The translations under genes and the position numbers were made by a program. Shown here piece after piece: positions 26,569 to 35,496 of a DNA stretch of 64,000 nucleotides. The stretch spans positions 1-64,000 of the forward strand of contig NZ_JACAKB010000020.1 of the NCBI RefSeq assembly GCF_030326305.1, read 5' to 3'. This DNA comes from Myroides odoratimimus. GTDB taxonomy: Bacteria > Bacteroidota > Bacteroidia > Flavobacteriales > Flavobacteriaceae. The notes under the pieces were generated by a model. The model made no database searches. It saw only the letters and a program-made list of their open reading frames with translations, and was not told the DNA's origin. Numbering within the stretch: position 1 is the first letter of the stretch; every line of letters starts with the position of its first letter.

Positions 26569-27403
26569 CTCCTAATTTTTGACCGCAATTATAGCAGTAA
26601 TTTGCATCATCATCATAGATTGTAGTAGTACATGTAGAGCAGTTTCTTCTTCTTTTGGCATCTAATCTATTGCGTTTAATATTAGAGAACTCTGCTGTCA
26701 CGATACCTGTAGGAACGGCGATAATACCGTAACCCATAATCATGATAAAAGATGCTATCATTTGACCTAGTGGGGTCTGTGGAGCTATATCTCCATATCC
26801 CACAGTAGTAAGGGTTACGATACACCAATAGATACTTCTAGGTATACTTGTAAAGCCACTTTCTTTACTCTCGATCACATACATTAGCGCACCTAATAAG
26901 ATCGACATCACAAGCACAAAGTATACAAATACAATAATTTTCGTTCTACTAGACTTAAGGGCCAGTTTTAAGTGTGACTGTTGTCCAATGTATGGAACAA
27001 GGTTTAAGATACCAAATAAACGTAGTAAACGCAGTGCTCTTACAACAGTAAGTGCTCTAGAGCTAGGAATAAAGAACGATAAATACATCGGTAGAATAGA
27101 GATAAGATCTACTATTCCATAAAAACTAAAGATGTACTTAAACGGTTTTTTATTACAAAGAATCCTAAGGATATACTCTATGGTAAAAAACACAGTGATA
27201 ATCCACTCACAGACTACTAGACCTGTGTGGTGCCTCATATCATAGCTCTCTATCGATTCAAGCATCACTAGAAGTACACTCATCAGAATAACCGCTAGTA
27301 GTGCAATATCAAATAATTTACCTGCAAAAGTATTTGAACCATAAATAATGATGTAAATCTTCTGCTGTAGGATATCCCATTTGTTTTTTAATCTTCGTCT
27401 CAC
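26552..27403 (-). CDS. Voltage-gated-type K+ channel with C-terminal zinc ribbon
   Basis: This 283-residue protein has six membrane helices. S4 carries regularly spaced arginines (VVRALRLLRLFGI) and the pore has the K+ selectivity filter TLTTVGYGD before the S6 helix. After S6, the C-terminus carries CSTC and CYNC pairs about 15 residues apart, a small zinc-ribbon-like module of unknown role that is uncommon on Kv-type channels. It sits between an exonuclease gene and miaA in a minus-strand run. Confidence 0.9.
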   Translation of the reverse strand: MRRRLKNKWDILQQKIYIIIYGSNTFAGKLFDIALLAVILMSVLLVMLESIESYDMRHHTGLVVCEWIITVFFTIEYILRILCNKKPFKYIFSFYGIVDLISILPMYLSFFIPSSRALTVVRALRLLRLFGILNLVPYIGQQSHLKLALKSSRTKIIVFVYFVLVMSILLGALMYVIESKESGFTSIPRSIYWCIVTLTTVGYGDIAPQTPLGQMIASFIMIMGYGIIAVPTGIVTAEFSNIKRNRLDAKRRRNCSTCTTTIYDDDANYCYNCGQKLGDVYEK

Positions 27404-27415
27404 AAAAACTGTTTT

Positions 27416-28765
27416 TTAGTAGTGAATTAATTTGTAACCGATCTTCTTATTTAGATAATTAAGAATAATGTTTCTGTTGTTTCTATTAAACAAAATTGGT
27501 GTTAAATTGGCTGCTATTCGTTCTGGGGCGTTGATTTGGTGGTTTAAGTTATAGAAGCAATATCCGTTTAGCTTCCCTTTTTCTAAAGCAATAGCACTCT
27601 TCTCATCTACTTTACGGCCTTTGTCTAAGATAAGAACATGGTCTTTATCTATATCATAAGGTTTAAATAGTTCAAGTATATTAGCATTGAACTCTTCTCT
27701 TGTCAAGGTAAAGTCGGTGAAGAAGTTATTAGCTGTTATTTTAGTTGATTTTTTCTCATATATAAACTCTACATAAGGTAACTCTTGTTGACCTTGGAAT
27801 ATCTTATGTAAGAATTTTCTAGCTTCGTTAGGCGATGTAAACGCCATTAGATTTCTCTTTCTACCATCTGTCTTTTCGATAGATAGGTATAAGTATCCCT
27901 CTAGATTAGTTTTTAAATAAATAGAGTAGGGGAATACACTTTTCTTACTGACCTTATTGTACTTTGGTCTATTGGTATTGATCTCTTCAGCCTCTTTTAG
28001 AAGCGCGATGAGTTCAGTACCTGTTTTTTCGAAAGTGACAGTATAGGTTTCTTGTTGTATTTTATTGAATATAGGCGAATTACTTGTAAAGTGCTGTAAA
28101 ACTTTCTTTCTAATATTCTTACTCTTACCGATGAAGATAATATTACCTTCTTTGTCCAAGATATAATAAATACCTACAGTAGAAGGCAAAGTGTCTACGA
28201 TATCCAAAAACTTAGGGCTAATCCCAGTCTTGATATCTGACTTAATCATTGAGGTTAAGATAGTCTTCTCTTTATCTTTTGATAGAAGTAATTCAAATAG
28301 CTTTTCTGTAGCCATAGCATCTCCATTAGCGCGATGTCTATCTGCAATGGGAATACCAAGTGATCGCACTAGTTTGCCTAAGCTATAAGAAGGCATATCA
28401 GGCAGTAACTTCTGTGATAATTCTACTGTACAGAGTGTATTTCTACTGTATTCATAACCTAGTCTTTTAAACTCATTGCGCAGTACTCGATAATCAAATT
28501 CAGCATTATGAGCTACAATGACACAGTTGTCCGTTATTTCTATGATGCGCTTAGCTATCTCGTAGAACTTCGGAGCTAGCCGTAGCATAGCATTATTGAT
28601 TCCCGTAAGTTTTACTACGAAAGGTTGTATTTCCATCTCTGGATTAACTAAACTAATAAACTGATCTACGATCTGATTACCATCAAATCGATATATAGCA
28701 ATTTCGGTGATTCCTTCTTCATTAAACTGCCCACCAGTTGTTTCTATATCTAAAACTGCGTACAA
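27416..28765 (-). CDS. DnaQ-type exonuclease fused to GIY-YIG domain
   Basis: This 449-residue protein has, in order, a DEDDh 3'-5' exonuclease (about 1-165: VLDIETTGG, IVAHNAEFDYR, HRANGDAMAT) and a GIY-YIG nuclease domain (about 195-275: VGIYYILDKEGNIIFIGKS). A C-terminal region of about 170 residues is not recognised. The exonuclease/GIY-YIG pairing is known from Cho/UvrC-like repair proteins in several phyla, so a DNA repair role is likely. It lies 12 bp from the channel gene. Confidence 0.88.
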   Translation of the reverse strand: MYAVLDIETTGGQFNEEGITEIAIYRFDGNQIVDQFISLVNPEMEIQPFVVKLTGINNAMLRLAPKFYEIAKRIIEITDNCVIVAHNAEFDYRVLRNEFKRLGYEYSRNTLCTVELSQKLLPDMPSYSLGKLVRSLGIPIADRHRANGDAMATEKLFELLLSKDKEKTILTSMIKSDIKTGISPKFLDIVDTLPSTVGIYYILDKEGNIIFIGKSKNIRKKVLQHFTSNSPIFNKIQQETYTVTFEKTGTELIALLKEAEEINTNRPKYNKVSKKSVFPYSIYLKTNLEGYLYLSIEKTDGRKRNLMAFTSPNEARKFLHKIFQGQQELPYVEFIYEKKSTKITANNFFTDFTLTREEFNANILELFKPYDIDKDHVLILDKGRKVDEKSAIALEKGKLNGYCFYNLNHQINAPERIAANLTPILFNRNNRNIILNYLNKKIGYKLIHY

Positions 28766-28782
28766 CTTGTCCTTTTAATAAA

Positions 28783-29454
28783 TTAATAATTACGACTACC
28801 GAAGATATTACTACCTATTCTAACCATCGTACTCCCACATTCTATCGCTAGGGGATAATCATTACTCATACCCATAGAGACAATGTTTAGGTCTAGGTTA
28901 TCTTTCGTGCCGTATTTCTCTTTACACATTGCAAATATATTACTTAGTTGTGTAAATTCTTTCTTTACTTGTGTTTGATTATCTGTAAAAGTAGCCATAC
29001 CCATTAGTCCAACTACTTTAATATTCTTAAGTCCAGCAAATTCCTCACTCGAAAGGATTTCTAATAATTCTGCCTCATCTAAGCCGAATTTTGTATCTTC
29101 TTCTGCGATGAATATTTGTAATAAGCATTCTATAACACGGTTATTACGCTTCGCTTGTTTATTTATCTCTTCTAAGAGTCTAAAGCTATCCACTCCATGG
29201 ATAAGTGATACAAAGGGAGCCATATACTTCACTTTATTGCGTTGTACGTGCCCTATCATGTGCCACTTAATATCTTTAGGAAGAGCTTCATATTTATCAG
29301 TCATTTCCTGAATCTTATTCTCACCAAATACACGTTGTCCTGCCTTATATGCTTCTAGAATATCCTCATTTGGTTTGGTCTTAGAAACAGCAACAAGGGT
29401 AACATGAGCAGGTAATGTGTTCTTAACGTGTTTTAAATTCTCTGTAATAGACAT
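28783..29454 (-). CDS. yggS: PLP homeostasis protein YggS
   Basis: This 223-residue protein is of the YggS/PROSC family. The PLP-binding lysine lies in LVAVSKTKP (about residue 26). WHMIGHVQRNKVKY, GLMGMATF and SMGMSNDYPLAIECGSTMVR are conserved family motifs. It is a cytosolic PLP-binding protein without known enzymatic activity that balances vitamin B6 pools. It lies 17 bp from the exonuclease gene and 14 bp from the DUF1015 gene. Confidence 0.96.
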   Translation of the reverse strand: MSITENLKHVKNTLPAHVTLVAVSKTKPNEDILEAYKAGQRVFGENKIQEMTDKYEALPKDIKWHMIGHVQRNKVKYMAPFVSLIHGVDSFRLLEEINKQAKRNNRVIECLLQIFIAEEDTKFGLDEAELLEILSSEEFAGLKNIKVVGLMGMATFTDNQTQVKKEFTQLSNIFAMCKEKYGTKDNLDLNIVSMGMSNDYPLAIECGSTMVRIGSNIFGSRNY

Positions 29455-29468
29455 AATTTTTATCTTTT

Positions 29469-30686
29469 TTAAATTTCGTATATAAAGAGACCATTCATGA
29501 ACTTAGGCTCTATATATGTGCTTTTTGGAGGCATGATAAGGTCGTTATCTGCCACTTGTTTGATCTCACTTACATTTGTAGGATAAAGCATAAATCCTAC
29601 TTCGTATTCACCATCATCTACTAGTTCTTTAATTGTAACGATAGACTCATTACCAGGAACATAGTCTATACGAGCATCGTTTCTTAGGTCATCTAATCCT
29701 AGTATAGGATGTAGTACTTCATCGTATAGTATTTGCGCATCTAACTGTTGTAAGATGCAGTCTGTTTGTTTGATGTCTTTTAGCGTTAAGGCATAGAAGT
29801 CACCGTCTAAGTACATTCCGAATTCCATCTTCTTGGTAGGTTTCCAAAGTTGTTGTTCTTTATTGACAACGTGAAACTTCTCTTTTAGAAGGTTTAGGAA
29901 CTCTTCTTTAGTATGATTGTTTAAATCGTGTATAATACGATTAAACTCATAGATTTTAATATTGTTTTCAGCGATTAAATACGTCATCACTGTATTGTTA
30001 TGAGCTGGAGTTCCGTTAGAATGTTCTGCTTGTAACAGTTCTGCAGAAGCAAAACGGTGATGTCCATCTGCGATATACAGTTCTTTAATATCTGCAAATT
30101 GTTCTGTTAACCACTTGATATCGGTATCCTCATCTATCTTCCAGATCGTATGTCTTTCTCTAGTTACAGTACTAAAGTCATACAGGGGTTTCTCATGCTT
30201 CTTTGTGATAATCCACTTTTCTATATCTTCCTGATCGGGATACATCATCAGTACAGGTTCAGTATTGAACTTACTGTGATATAAGTATTCCTTAAATAGT
30301 CTTACGCGAAACTCTAAGGTGTCTTCGTGTTTTTTGATCACATTACTCTGGTAGTCATCTATAGAAGTTCCTGCCACTATCCCTGTAAAACTCCAACTTT
30401 TTGTGCTGATCTGATACAGATAATAAATCGGTTTATCTTCTGTAATCAGAATACCTTCTTTCTTAAAGTCGTTTAACTTTGCTGCAACCATTTTATAACG
30501 TTTATCATACGTTACTTTTGAAGGGTTTACATAAGCAGGGTTTAATACGTGCAAAAAAGAGAAGGGGTTGTAGTCTAAAAGATAAGCAATCTCAACAGCA
30601 TTGTAGTCTTCGAATGATCTACAGCTTACTAAGCTTACTTTATCTCGGGTAGGGCGCAAGCCTTTAAAAGGAATTATTTTAGCCAT
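29469..30686 (-). CDS. DUF1015 family protein
   Basis: The frame extends 12 codons upstream, but the family starts at MAKIIPFKGLRPTRDKV, so 30686 is the chosen start (405 residues). The His-rich segment IADGHHRFASAELL and YVPGNESIVTIKELVDDGE are conserved in DUF1015. The protein is soluble and probably enzymatic given the conserved GHHR, but its reaction is unknown to me. Confidence 0.9.
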   Translation of the reverse strand: MAKIIPFKGLRPTRDKVSLVSCRSFEDYNAVEIAYLLDYNPFSFLHVLNPAYVNPSKVTYDKRYKMVAAKLNDFKKEGILITEDKPIYYLYQISTKSWSFTGIVAGTSIDDYQSNVIKKHEDTLEFRVRLFKEYLYHSKFNTEPVLMMYPDQEDIEKWIITKKHEKPLYDFSTVTRERHTIWKIDEDTDIKWLTEQFADIKELYIADGHHRFASAELLQAEHSNGTPAHNNTVMTYLIAENNIKIYEFNRIIHDLNNHTKEEFLNLLKEKFHVVNKEQQLWKPTKKMEFGMYLDGDFYALTLKDIKQTDCILQQLDAQILYDEVLHPILGLDDLRNDARIDYVPGNESIVTIKELVDDGEYEVGFMLYPTNVSEIKQVADNDLIMPPKSTYIEPKFMNGLFIYEI

Positions 30687-30778
30687 TATAAGTATGGTTT
30701 CAAAAATATCAAAGACAACCAAAGTTTAGTTTGGTTGTCTTTTATTAGTATTTACTAGTTTACAATAACACTGGAGGG

Positions 30779-31666
30779 TTAAGCGAACATTTTCGCTACT
30801 TTCTCAGCTTTTTTGCTTTCGCTATAGTCGTAGAATCCTTCTCCAGATTTAACTCCTAATTTACCAGCCATTACCATATTTACTAATAGTGGACATGGAG
30901 CATATTTAGGGTTTTTAAATCCGTCATACATTACGTTAAGGATAGAAAGACATACGTCTAATCCTATAAAGTCAGCTAGTTGTAATGGTCCCATAGGATG
31001 AGCCATACCTAATTTCATCACAGTATCGATTTCTTCTACACCAGCTACACCGTTGTATAATGTCTCGATAGCTTCATTGATCATCGGCATTAAGATACGG
31101 TTCGCTACAAATCCAGGGTAGTCATTTACCTCTGTAGGAACTTTATCTAATGTTTTAGACATATCCATGATTGCTTTAGTCACTTCATCACTTGTGTTGT
31201 ATCCTCTGATGATTTCTACTAACTTCATGATAGGCACAGGGTTCATAAAGTGCATACCAATTACGCGCTCAGGGTTTTTCACCACAGAAGCGATTTTCGT
31301 AATAGAAATAGAAGAAGTATTCGATGCTAAGATTACATTCTCATCACATACTTCGCTCAGTTGTCTAAAGATATTTAGTTTTAACTCTACATTCTCAGTA
31401 GCAGCTTCTACTACTAAATCAGCATTAGCTACACCATCTTTAATGTCAGTATAGGTAATGATGTTTTCGATAGTTGCTTTTTTATCCGCTTCAGTGATAC
31501 TACCTTTTGCGATCATACGATCTAAATTCTTAATGATAGTAGTCATTCCTCTTTCGATAGCAGCTTCTGATATATCAATTAAAAGAACTGTGAAACCTTT
31601 TTGAGCAAATGTATGTGCAATACCATTTCCCATTGTTCCAGCTCCGATAACAGCAATTTTTTTCAT
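30779..31666 (-). CDS. 3-hydroxybutyryl-CoA dehydrogenase
   Basis: This 295-residue protein has an N-terminal NAD-binding fold (AVIGAGTMGNGIAHTFAQ), then ILASNTSSISITKIA, GMHFMNPVPIMKLVEII with the catalytic His, and EVNDYPGFVANRILMP leading to the helical C-terminal domain. It matches stand-alone 3-hydroxyacyl-CoA dehydrogenases (Hbd/PaaH) that interconvert 3-hydroxyacyl-CoA and acetoacyl-CoA. It may serve fatty-acid, butyrate or phenylacetate metabolism; the neighbours do not decide. Confidence 0.93.
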   Translation of the reverse strand: MKKIAVIGAGTMGNGIAHTFAQKGFTVLLIDISEAAIERGMTTIIKNLDRMIAKGSITEADKKATIENIITYTDIKDGVANADLVVEAATENVELKLNIFRQLSEVCDENVILASNTSSISITKIASVVKNPERVIGMHFMNPVPIMKLVEIIRGYNTSDEVTKAIMDMSKTLDKVPTEVNDYPGFVANRILMPMINEAIETLYNGVAGVEEIDTVMKLGMAHPMGPLQLADFIGLDVCLSILNVMYDGFKNPKYAPCPLLVNMVMAGKLGVKSGEGFYDYSESKKAEKVAKMFA

Positions 31667-31696
31667 AATGGTTAATTTATATTTTTTGATGTTAAT

Positions 31697-32665
31697 TTAT
31701 TTCTTCTCCATTGCCTCGATGATTTGGTAAGCTAAGCGCAGTGCTTTAGTACCATCATCTAATGTCACGATAGGTGTAGTTTTATTCACTATTGCGTCAT
31801 GGAATGTCTCTAACTCATCTAAGATAGCATTATTCGCTAATACTTCAGGATTGTCGTAATAAATTTGTTTTTTAACCCCTTCAGCATTTTGAAGAATCAG
31901 GTCAAAGTCACCTGGTACTTCAGGAGCTTCTTTCATCTTTACTACTTCACAGGTCTTCTCTAAGTAATCTATAGAGATATAAGCATCGCGTTGGAAGAAG
32001 CGCGATTTACGCATATTCTTCATAGAGATACGGCTAGCAGTGATATTAGCCACGCATCCGTTTTCAAACTCTACACGAGCATTAGAAATATCTGGAGATT
32101 CGCTTAGAACAGCTACGCCACTAGCACTTACATGTTTCACAGGAGATTTAACCACACTTAAGATAGCATCTAAATCGTGGATCATTAAGTCTAATACTAC
32201 AGGTACATCTGTTCCTCTAGGATTAAATTCAGCTAGGCGGTGAGTCTCGATAAACATAGGGTTTTCTATCTTTGGACGTACTGCGATAAACGCTGGGTTA
32301 AAACGCTCTACGTGACCTACCTGTCCTAGTACATTATACTTAGCAGCTAATGCGATAATGGCTTCAGCTTCTTCAATAGTCGTTGTAATCGGTTTTTCTA
32401 AGAATACATGCTTACCAGCTTCAATAGCTTGTTTAGCACAGTCAAAGTGAGAAAGGGTAGGAGTAACGATATCTACTACATCTACTGCCTGAATTAATTC
32501 CTCTATAGTGTCGAATTTTCTATAGCCAAATTCTGCTGCTACTTTTTCAGCATTCTCTTTAAAAGGATCGTAAAATCCTACTAGTTCATATTTTTCAGAT
32601 TGGTTAAGCAAGCGTAGGTGAATTTTACCTAGGTGGCCTGCTCCCAATACTCCAACTTTAAGCAT
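31697..32665 (-). CDS. Gfo/Idh/MocA-family oxidoreductase
   Basis: Start at MLKVGVLGAGHLGKIHL (32665); seven upstream codons are discarded as spacer. This 322-residue protein has an N-terminal Rossmann fold with VGVLGAGHLGK, then GKHVFLEKPITTT with the EKP motif of the family, and a C-terminal alpha/beta domain. Substrate is likely a sugar or a related polyol; none can be inferred from neighbours. Confidence 0.9.
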   Translation of the reverse strand: MLKVGVLGAGHLGKIHLRLLNQSEKYELVGFYDPFKENAEKVAAEFGYRKFDTIEELIQAVDVVDIVTPTLSHFDCAKQAIEAGKHVFLEKPITTTIEEAEAIIALAAKYNVLGQVGHVERFNPAFIAVRPKIENPMFIETHRLAEFNPRGTDVPVVLDLMIHDLDAILSVVKSPVKHVSASGVAVLSESPDISNARVEFENGCVANITASRISMKNMRKSRFFQRDAYISIDYLEKTCEVVKMKEAPEVPGDFDLILQNAEGVKKQIYYDNPEVLANNAILDELETFHDAIVNKTTPIVTLDDGTKALRLAYQIIEAMEKK

Positions 32666-32815
32666 AAAACTATATTTTGAAAACAAAAATATAATTTATT
32701 TATCTAAACTTTCAATAAACCTGCTTAAAGTTTTGTTCAATTATATTCTCAGGGCTTATACAGATTGCTTTTGTTAGAAAATATTAGTTATTTTGTGGGA
32801 AATAATAATTTAATA

Positions 32816-33457
32816 GTGAAAGATTCTGCAAAACATCAAGGTCTTAGAAATCAGTTGGTTGAAGTGCTTAAGCAAAAAGGGATTATTGATACCAATGTTT
32901 TAAATGCTATCAAGAGAGTACCGCGTCACCTATTTTTAGATTCGAGTTTCGAGGATTTTGCATACCAAGATAAAGCTTTTCCTATCGGAGCAGGCCAGAC
33001 TATTTCGCAACCTTATACTGTAGCTTTTCAATCTCAGCTACTTCAAGTCAAAAAAGAAGATAAAATCTTAGAGATTGGTACTGGTAGTGGATATCAGACT
33101 GCTGTACTTGTAGCTATGGGGGCTAGAGTGTACAGTATCGAGAGACAAAACGAATTGTATAAAAAGACTTCAGCTTTATTGCCAAAGTTAGGAATCAGAC
33201 CTAAGCTTACTACTTTTGGTGATGGGTATAAGGGATTACCTAATTATGCTCCTTTTGATTCTATTATTGTTACAGCAGGTGCTCCTTTTATCCCACAAGC
33301 TTTATTAGGACAAATAAAGGTAGGAGGGAGACTGATTATTCCTATTGGTGAGGAGAAACAAATCATGACAGAGTTGATTCGTATCAACGAAAAACAGTTT
33401 GAAAAGTATGAACACGGAGACTTTAAGTTCGTACCCATGTTGGAGAATAAGAATTAG
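32816..33457 (+). CDS. pcm: Protein-L-isoaspartate O-methyltransferase
   Basis: The frame is open from a TTG at 32765, but the conserved part begins at KDSAKHQGLRNQLVEVL, so I take GTG 32816 (213 residues, the usual length). VPRHLFLD, GQTISQPYTVAFQ and the SAM-binding motif ILEIGTGSGYQTAVL are typical of Pcm. It repairs isoaspartyl residues in damaged proteins in the cytosol. It is followed by a long repeat-rich spacer. Confidence 0.92.
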   Translation: MKDSAKHQGLRNQLVEVLKQKGIIDTNVLNAIKRVPRHLFLDSSFEDFAYQDKAFPIGAGQTISQPYTVAFQSQLLQVKKEDKILEIGTGSGYQTAVLVAMGARVYSIERQNELYKKTSALLPKLGIRPKLTTFGDGYKGLPNYAPFDSIIVTAGAPFIPQALLGQIKVGGRLIIPIGEEKQIMTELIRINEKQFEKYEHGDFKFVPMLENKN

Positions 33458-33477
33458 GAATCTTTTGCCTACCACAT

Positions 33478-33803
33478 CTGGTATCTGTATCACGCCCTTA
33501 GGCACACAATCGTAGGGCTGTATCACATACAGCCGTCTCCTAGTAGAGACACAATATTTTGTATGTCACCTAATTTATATCACGTCCTATCGGCACACAA
33601 CCATATTGGCAGTCGTAGGGCTGGTCACGTACAGTCGTGACCTAATAGAGACACAATATTTTGTGTGTCACCCAAACTTATCAAGTAACTAAAAATCACG
33701 AGATTTTGTTAATGAAGGTGTTTTTGTGAGGACATATTCTCATAACATATATATAATCTATTAAGGTAGAGATGCAATATTTTGCATGTCACCCAAACTT
33801 TAT
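33478..33803. repeat. Tandem degenerate palindromic repeats
   Basis: Two copies of a roughly 100-bp unit (about 33478-33575 and 33576-33680) and a partial third (about 33763-33803) each end in an inverted repeat around CAATATTTTG: 33548-33567, 33650-33669 and 33771-33790. The arms differ between copies but stay complementary (GACACA/TGTGTC against GATGCA/TGCATGTC). The full units also contain a CGTAGGGCTG hairpin (33516-33534 in the first). I recall similar GTAGAGA-CAATATTTTG palindromes in many Bacteroidota genomes. Confidence 0.8.
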
Positions 33804-33854
33804 CAAGTAATCAAAAGTAGGGATACTTTGTGGAGGATAAAAAGAAGAATATAA

Positions 33855-33883
33855 ATAAAAAAAGCATCCGATAAAAGGATGCC
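33855..33883 (-). terminator. Terminator of smpB
   Basis: Stem GCATCC (33864-33869) pairs with GGATGC (33877-33882). On the minus strand it is followed by TTTTTTTATTTA, 17 bp after the smpB stop. Confidence 0.9.
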
Positions 33884-33899
33884 TTGATAAGTGTATGTC

Positions 33900-34352
33900 T
33901 TAATACGATTTTTTAAGTCTATCTAGATCGCGTTTATTATCGCGATCTTTAATTGTTTCTCTCTTGTCATAGTTCTTCTTACCACGAGCTAGAGCGATAT
34001 CAAGTTTGGCTCTACCTTTATCGTTTAAGAATAGTCTAAGGGGGATGATAGTCAGACCTTTATTCTGAACATCTTTTAGTAGAGATTTTAATTCTTTTTT
34101 GTTTAAAAGAAGTTTTCTCTCTGTTTTTGCTTTGTGATTAAAGTGCTTACTATATGCGTATTCCTCTATCTGACTATTGATAACAAATAATTCGTGTCCT
34201 TGAAACTCACAAAAGCTTTCAGCGATATTTGCTTTACCTAAACGTATAGACTTGATTTCAGTTCCAGTTAATACAATACCAGCTGTATACTTATCTAGTA
34301 TTTCGTATTCGAACTTAGCCCTTTTGTTTAAAATGTTTATTGTCTTTTGCAT
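33900..34352 (-). CDS. smpB: SsrA-binding protein SmpB
   Basis: This 150-residue protein has the family motifs NKRAKFEYEILDKYTAGIVL, GTEIKSIRLGKANIAESF and KLDIALARGKKNYDKRETI, plus a basic C-terminal tail. It binds tmRNA and delivers it to stalled ribosomes for trans-translation. A terminator follows. Confidence 0.98.
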   Translation of the reverse strand: MQKTINILNKRAKFEYEILDKYTAGIVLTGTEIKSIRLGKANIAESFCEFQGHELFVINSQIEEYAYSKHFNHKAKTERKLLLNKKELKSLLKDVQNKGLTIIPLRLFLNDKGRAKLDIALARGKKNYDKRETIKDRDNKRDLDRLKKSY

Positions 34353-34396
34353 GGGACAAAAATAACAAATTTTTAAAGTGTTTCTACTTTTATGAT

Positions 34397-34429
34397 ATAA
34401 AAAAAGAGCTACCTCTAGAGCTAGCTCTT
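34397..34429 (-). terminator. Terminator of OMP gene 34453
   Basis: AAGAGCTA (34404-34411) pairs with TAGCTCTT (34422-34429). On the minus strand it is followed by seven T. Confidence 0.88.
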
Positions 34430-34452
34430 AAATAGTATGTTTTATAGACCTA

Positions 34453-35046
34453 TTATAGGAAGAAGTATCCTAATGATACCATCCAAGTATTAGGTCTTGC
34501 TCCGATTTCTTTGTTTGTTTTGCTGAAGCTTCCATCATAAGAAACATCAAGAGTGAATGTCAATACATCAACACCTACACCTAAGCGATATCCGATATTG
34601 TTCTTGTCAAAGTTTTTGAATTGTACTGCATCGTTGATTTTGCTTCCAGATAATTTGTCATCGATAGTATTTGTGTACACACCACCTGCAAATCCTCTAA
34701 GGCTTACCATTGGTAGTTTTAAGAATTTGTGACCGATAACTACTGGTATTTCAAGTTGTTTAGAAGTACTAGTAGTACTTTCTCCTAAGTTATTTTCAAA
34801 TTTAGACTTTTTCTCAGCATATAATAATTCTGCTTGGATATATGTTTTTTTGATATCGATTCTAGTCATTGCTCCAACACCAAATCCTGTAGATGCTTTA
34901 CTACTGTAATCTTTTAAGTCAGTAGAGATATTTGTGAAGTTAGCACCAGCTTTAATACCAAAATGAATTGGAGAAGGTGTTTGTGCAAATGCAGTTGCCC
35001 CAACTAACATAATAGCACAAGTAAGTGATTGCATGATTTTTTTCAT
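34453..35046 (-). CDS. PorT/OmpX-like outer membrane beta-barrel protein
   Basis: Start chosen at MKKIMQSLTCAIMLVGATA, which gives a clean signal peptide ending FAQ; 9 upstream codons are discarded. The 197-residue protein alternates short amphipathic strands (HFGIKAGANFTNIS, KTYIQAELLYAEKKS, VSLRGFAGGVYTN) and ends in WMVSLGYFFL, with aromatic residues as for outer-membrane insertion. Family: outer membrane protein beta-barrel (PorT-like). Function unknown. Confidence 0.82.
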   Translation of the reverse strand: MKKIMQSLTCAIMLVGATAFAQTPSPIHFGIKAGANFTNISTDLKDYSSKASTGFGVGAMTRIDIKKTYIQAELLYAEKKSKFENNLGESTTSTSKQLEIPVVIGHKFLKLPMVSLRGFAGGVYTNTIDDKLSGSKINDAVQFKNFDKNNIGYRLGVGVDVLTFTLDVSYDGSFSKTNKEIGARPNTWMVSLGYFFL

Positions 35047-35460
35047 TGTCGTTTTTTTTATATTGAAAGACAAAATTAAATAAAAAGTTAATTATTTGAA
35101 ATGTTTTGTTTGTGGATATTGACAGATTTACATAATATATACATAAAGGGCAGTATTTTTATGATAAACGGTTGAGTTGTTTTTGTATAGAAATCAAATT
35201 TTCAGTTTATAGCTAATATTATGAGATTGTATTTGCAGTATATTTTTTAATTGATGACTTGATATACAGTTTTTTAAAGACTTTGTTTTATTTAAGCGGC
35301 TAAATGAGCTAGAGTAGTTTATAAGTACCGTATAGGAGGAGGGATGTAATAAATATTTTCTTATTTAGTCTATAAGGGATTGGTTTAGAGGTTTTGAATT
35401 TGATTAATAGAGGTTTTTATAGTAAATAAACTAGAATAAACGGAATTTTAAAGTCATAAA
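35047..35460. other. AT-rich spacer, no gene seen
   Basis: This divergent promoter region lies between an OMP gene and the GNAT-NUDIX gene. I find no ORF, RNA or repeat in it that I can support. Confidence 0.45.
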
Positions 35461-35485
35461 TGTTACATTTGACTATCTTGTAACA
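35461..35485 (+). promoter_or_regulatory. Inverted-repeat operator candidate for GNAT-NUDIX gene
   Basis: TGTTACA (35461-35467) and TGTAACA (35479-35485) form perfect 7-bp arms around an 11-base spacer. The site ends 11 bases before the start codon and overlaps the likely core promoter (TTTGAC...TATCTTG), so a bound protein would repress. Confidence 0.45.
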
Positions 35486-35496
35486 ATTACTATAAA

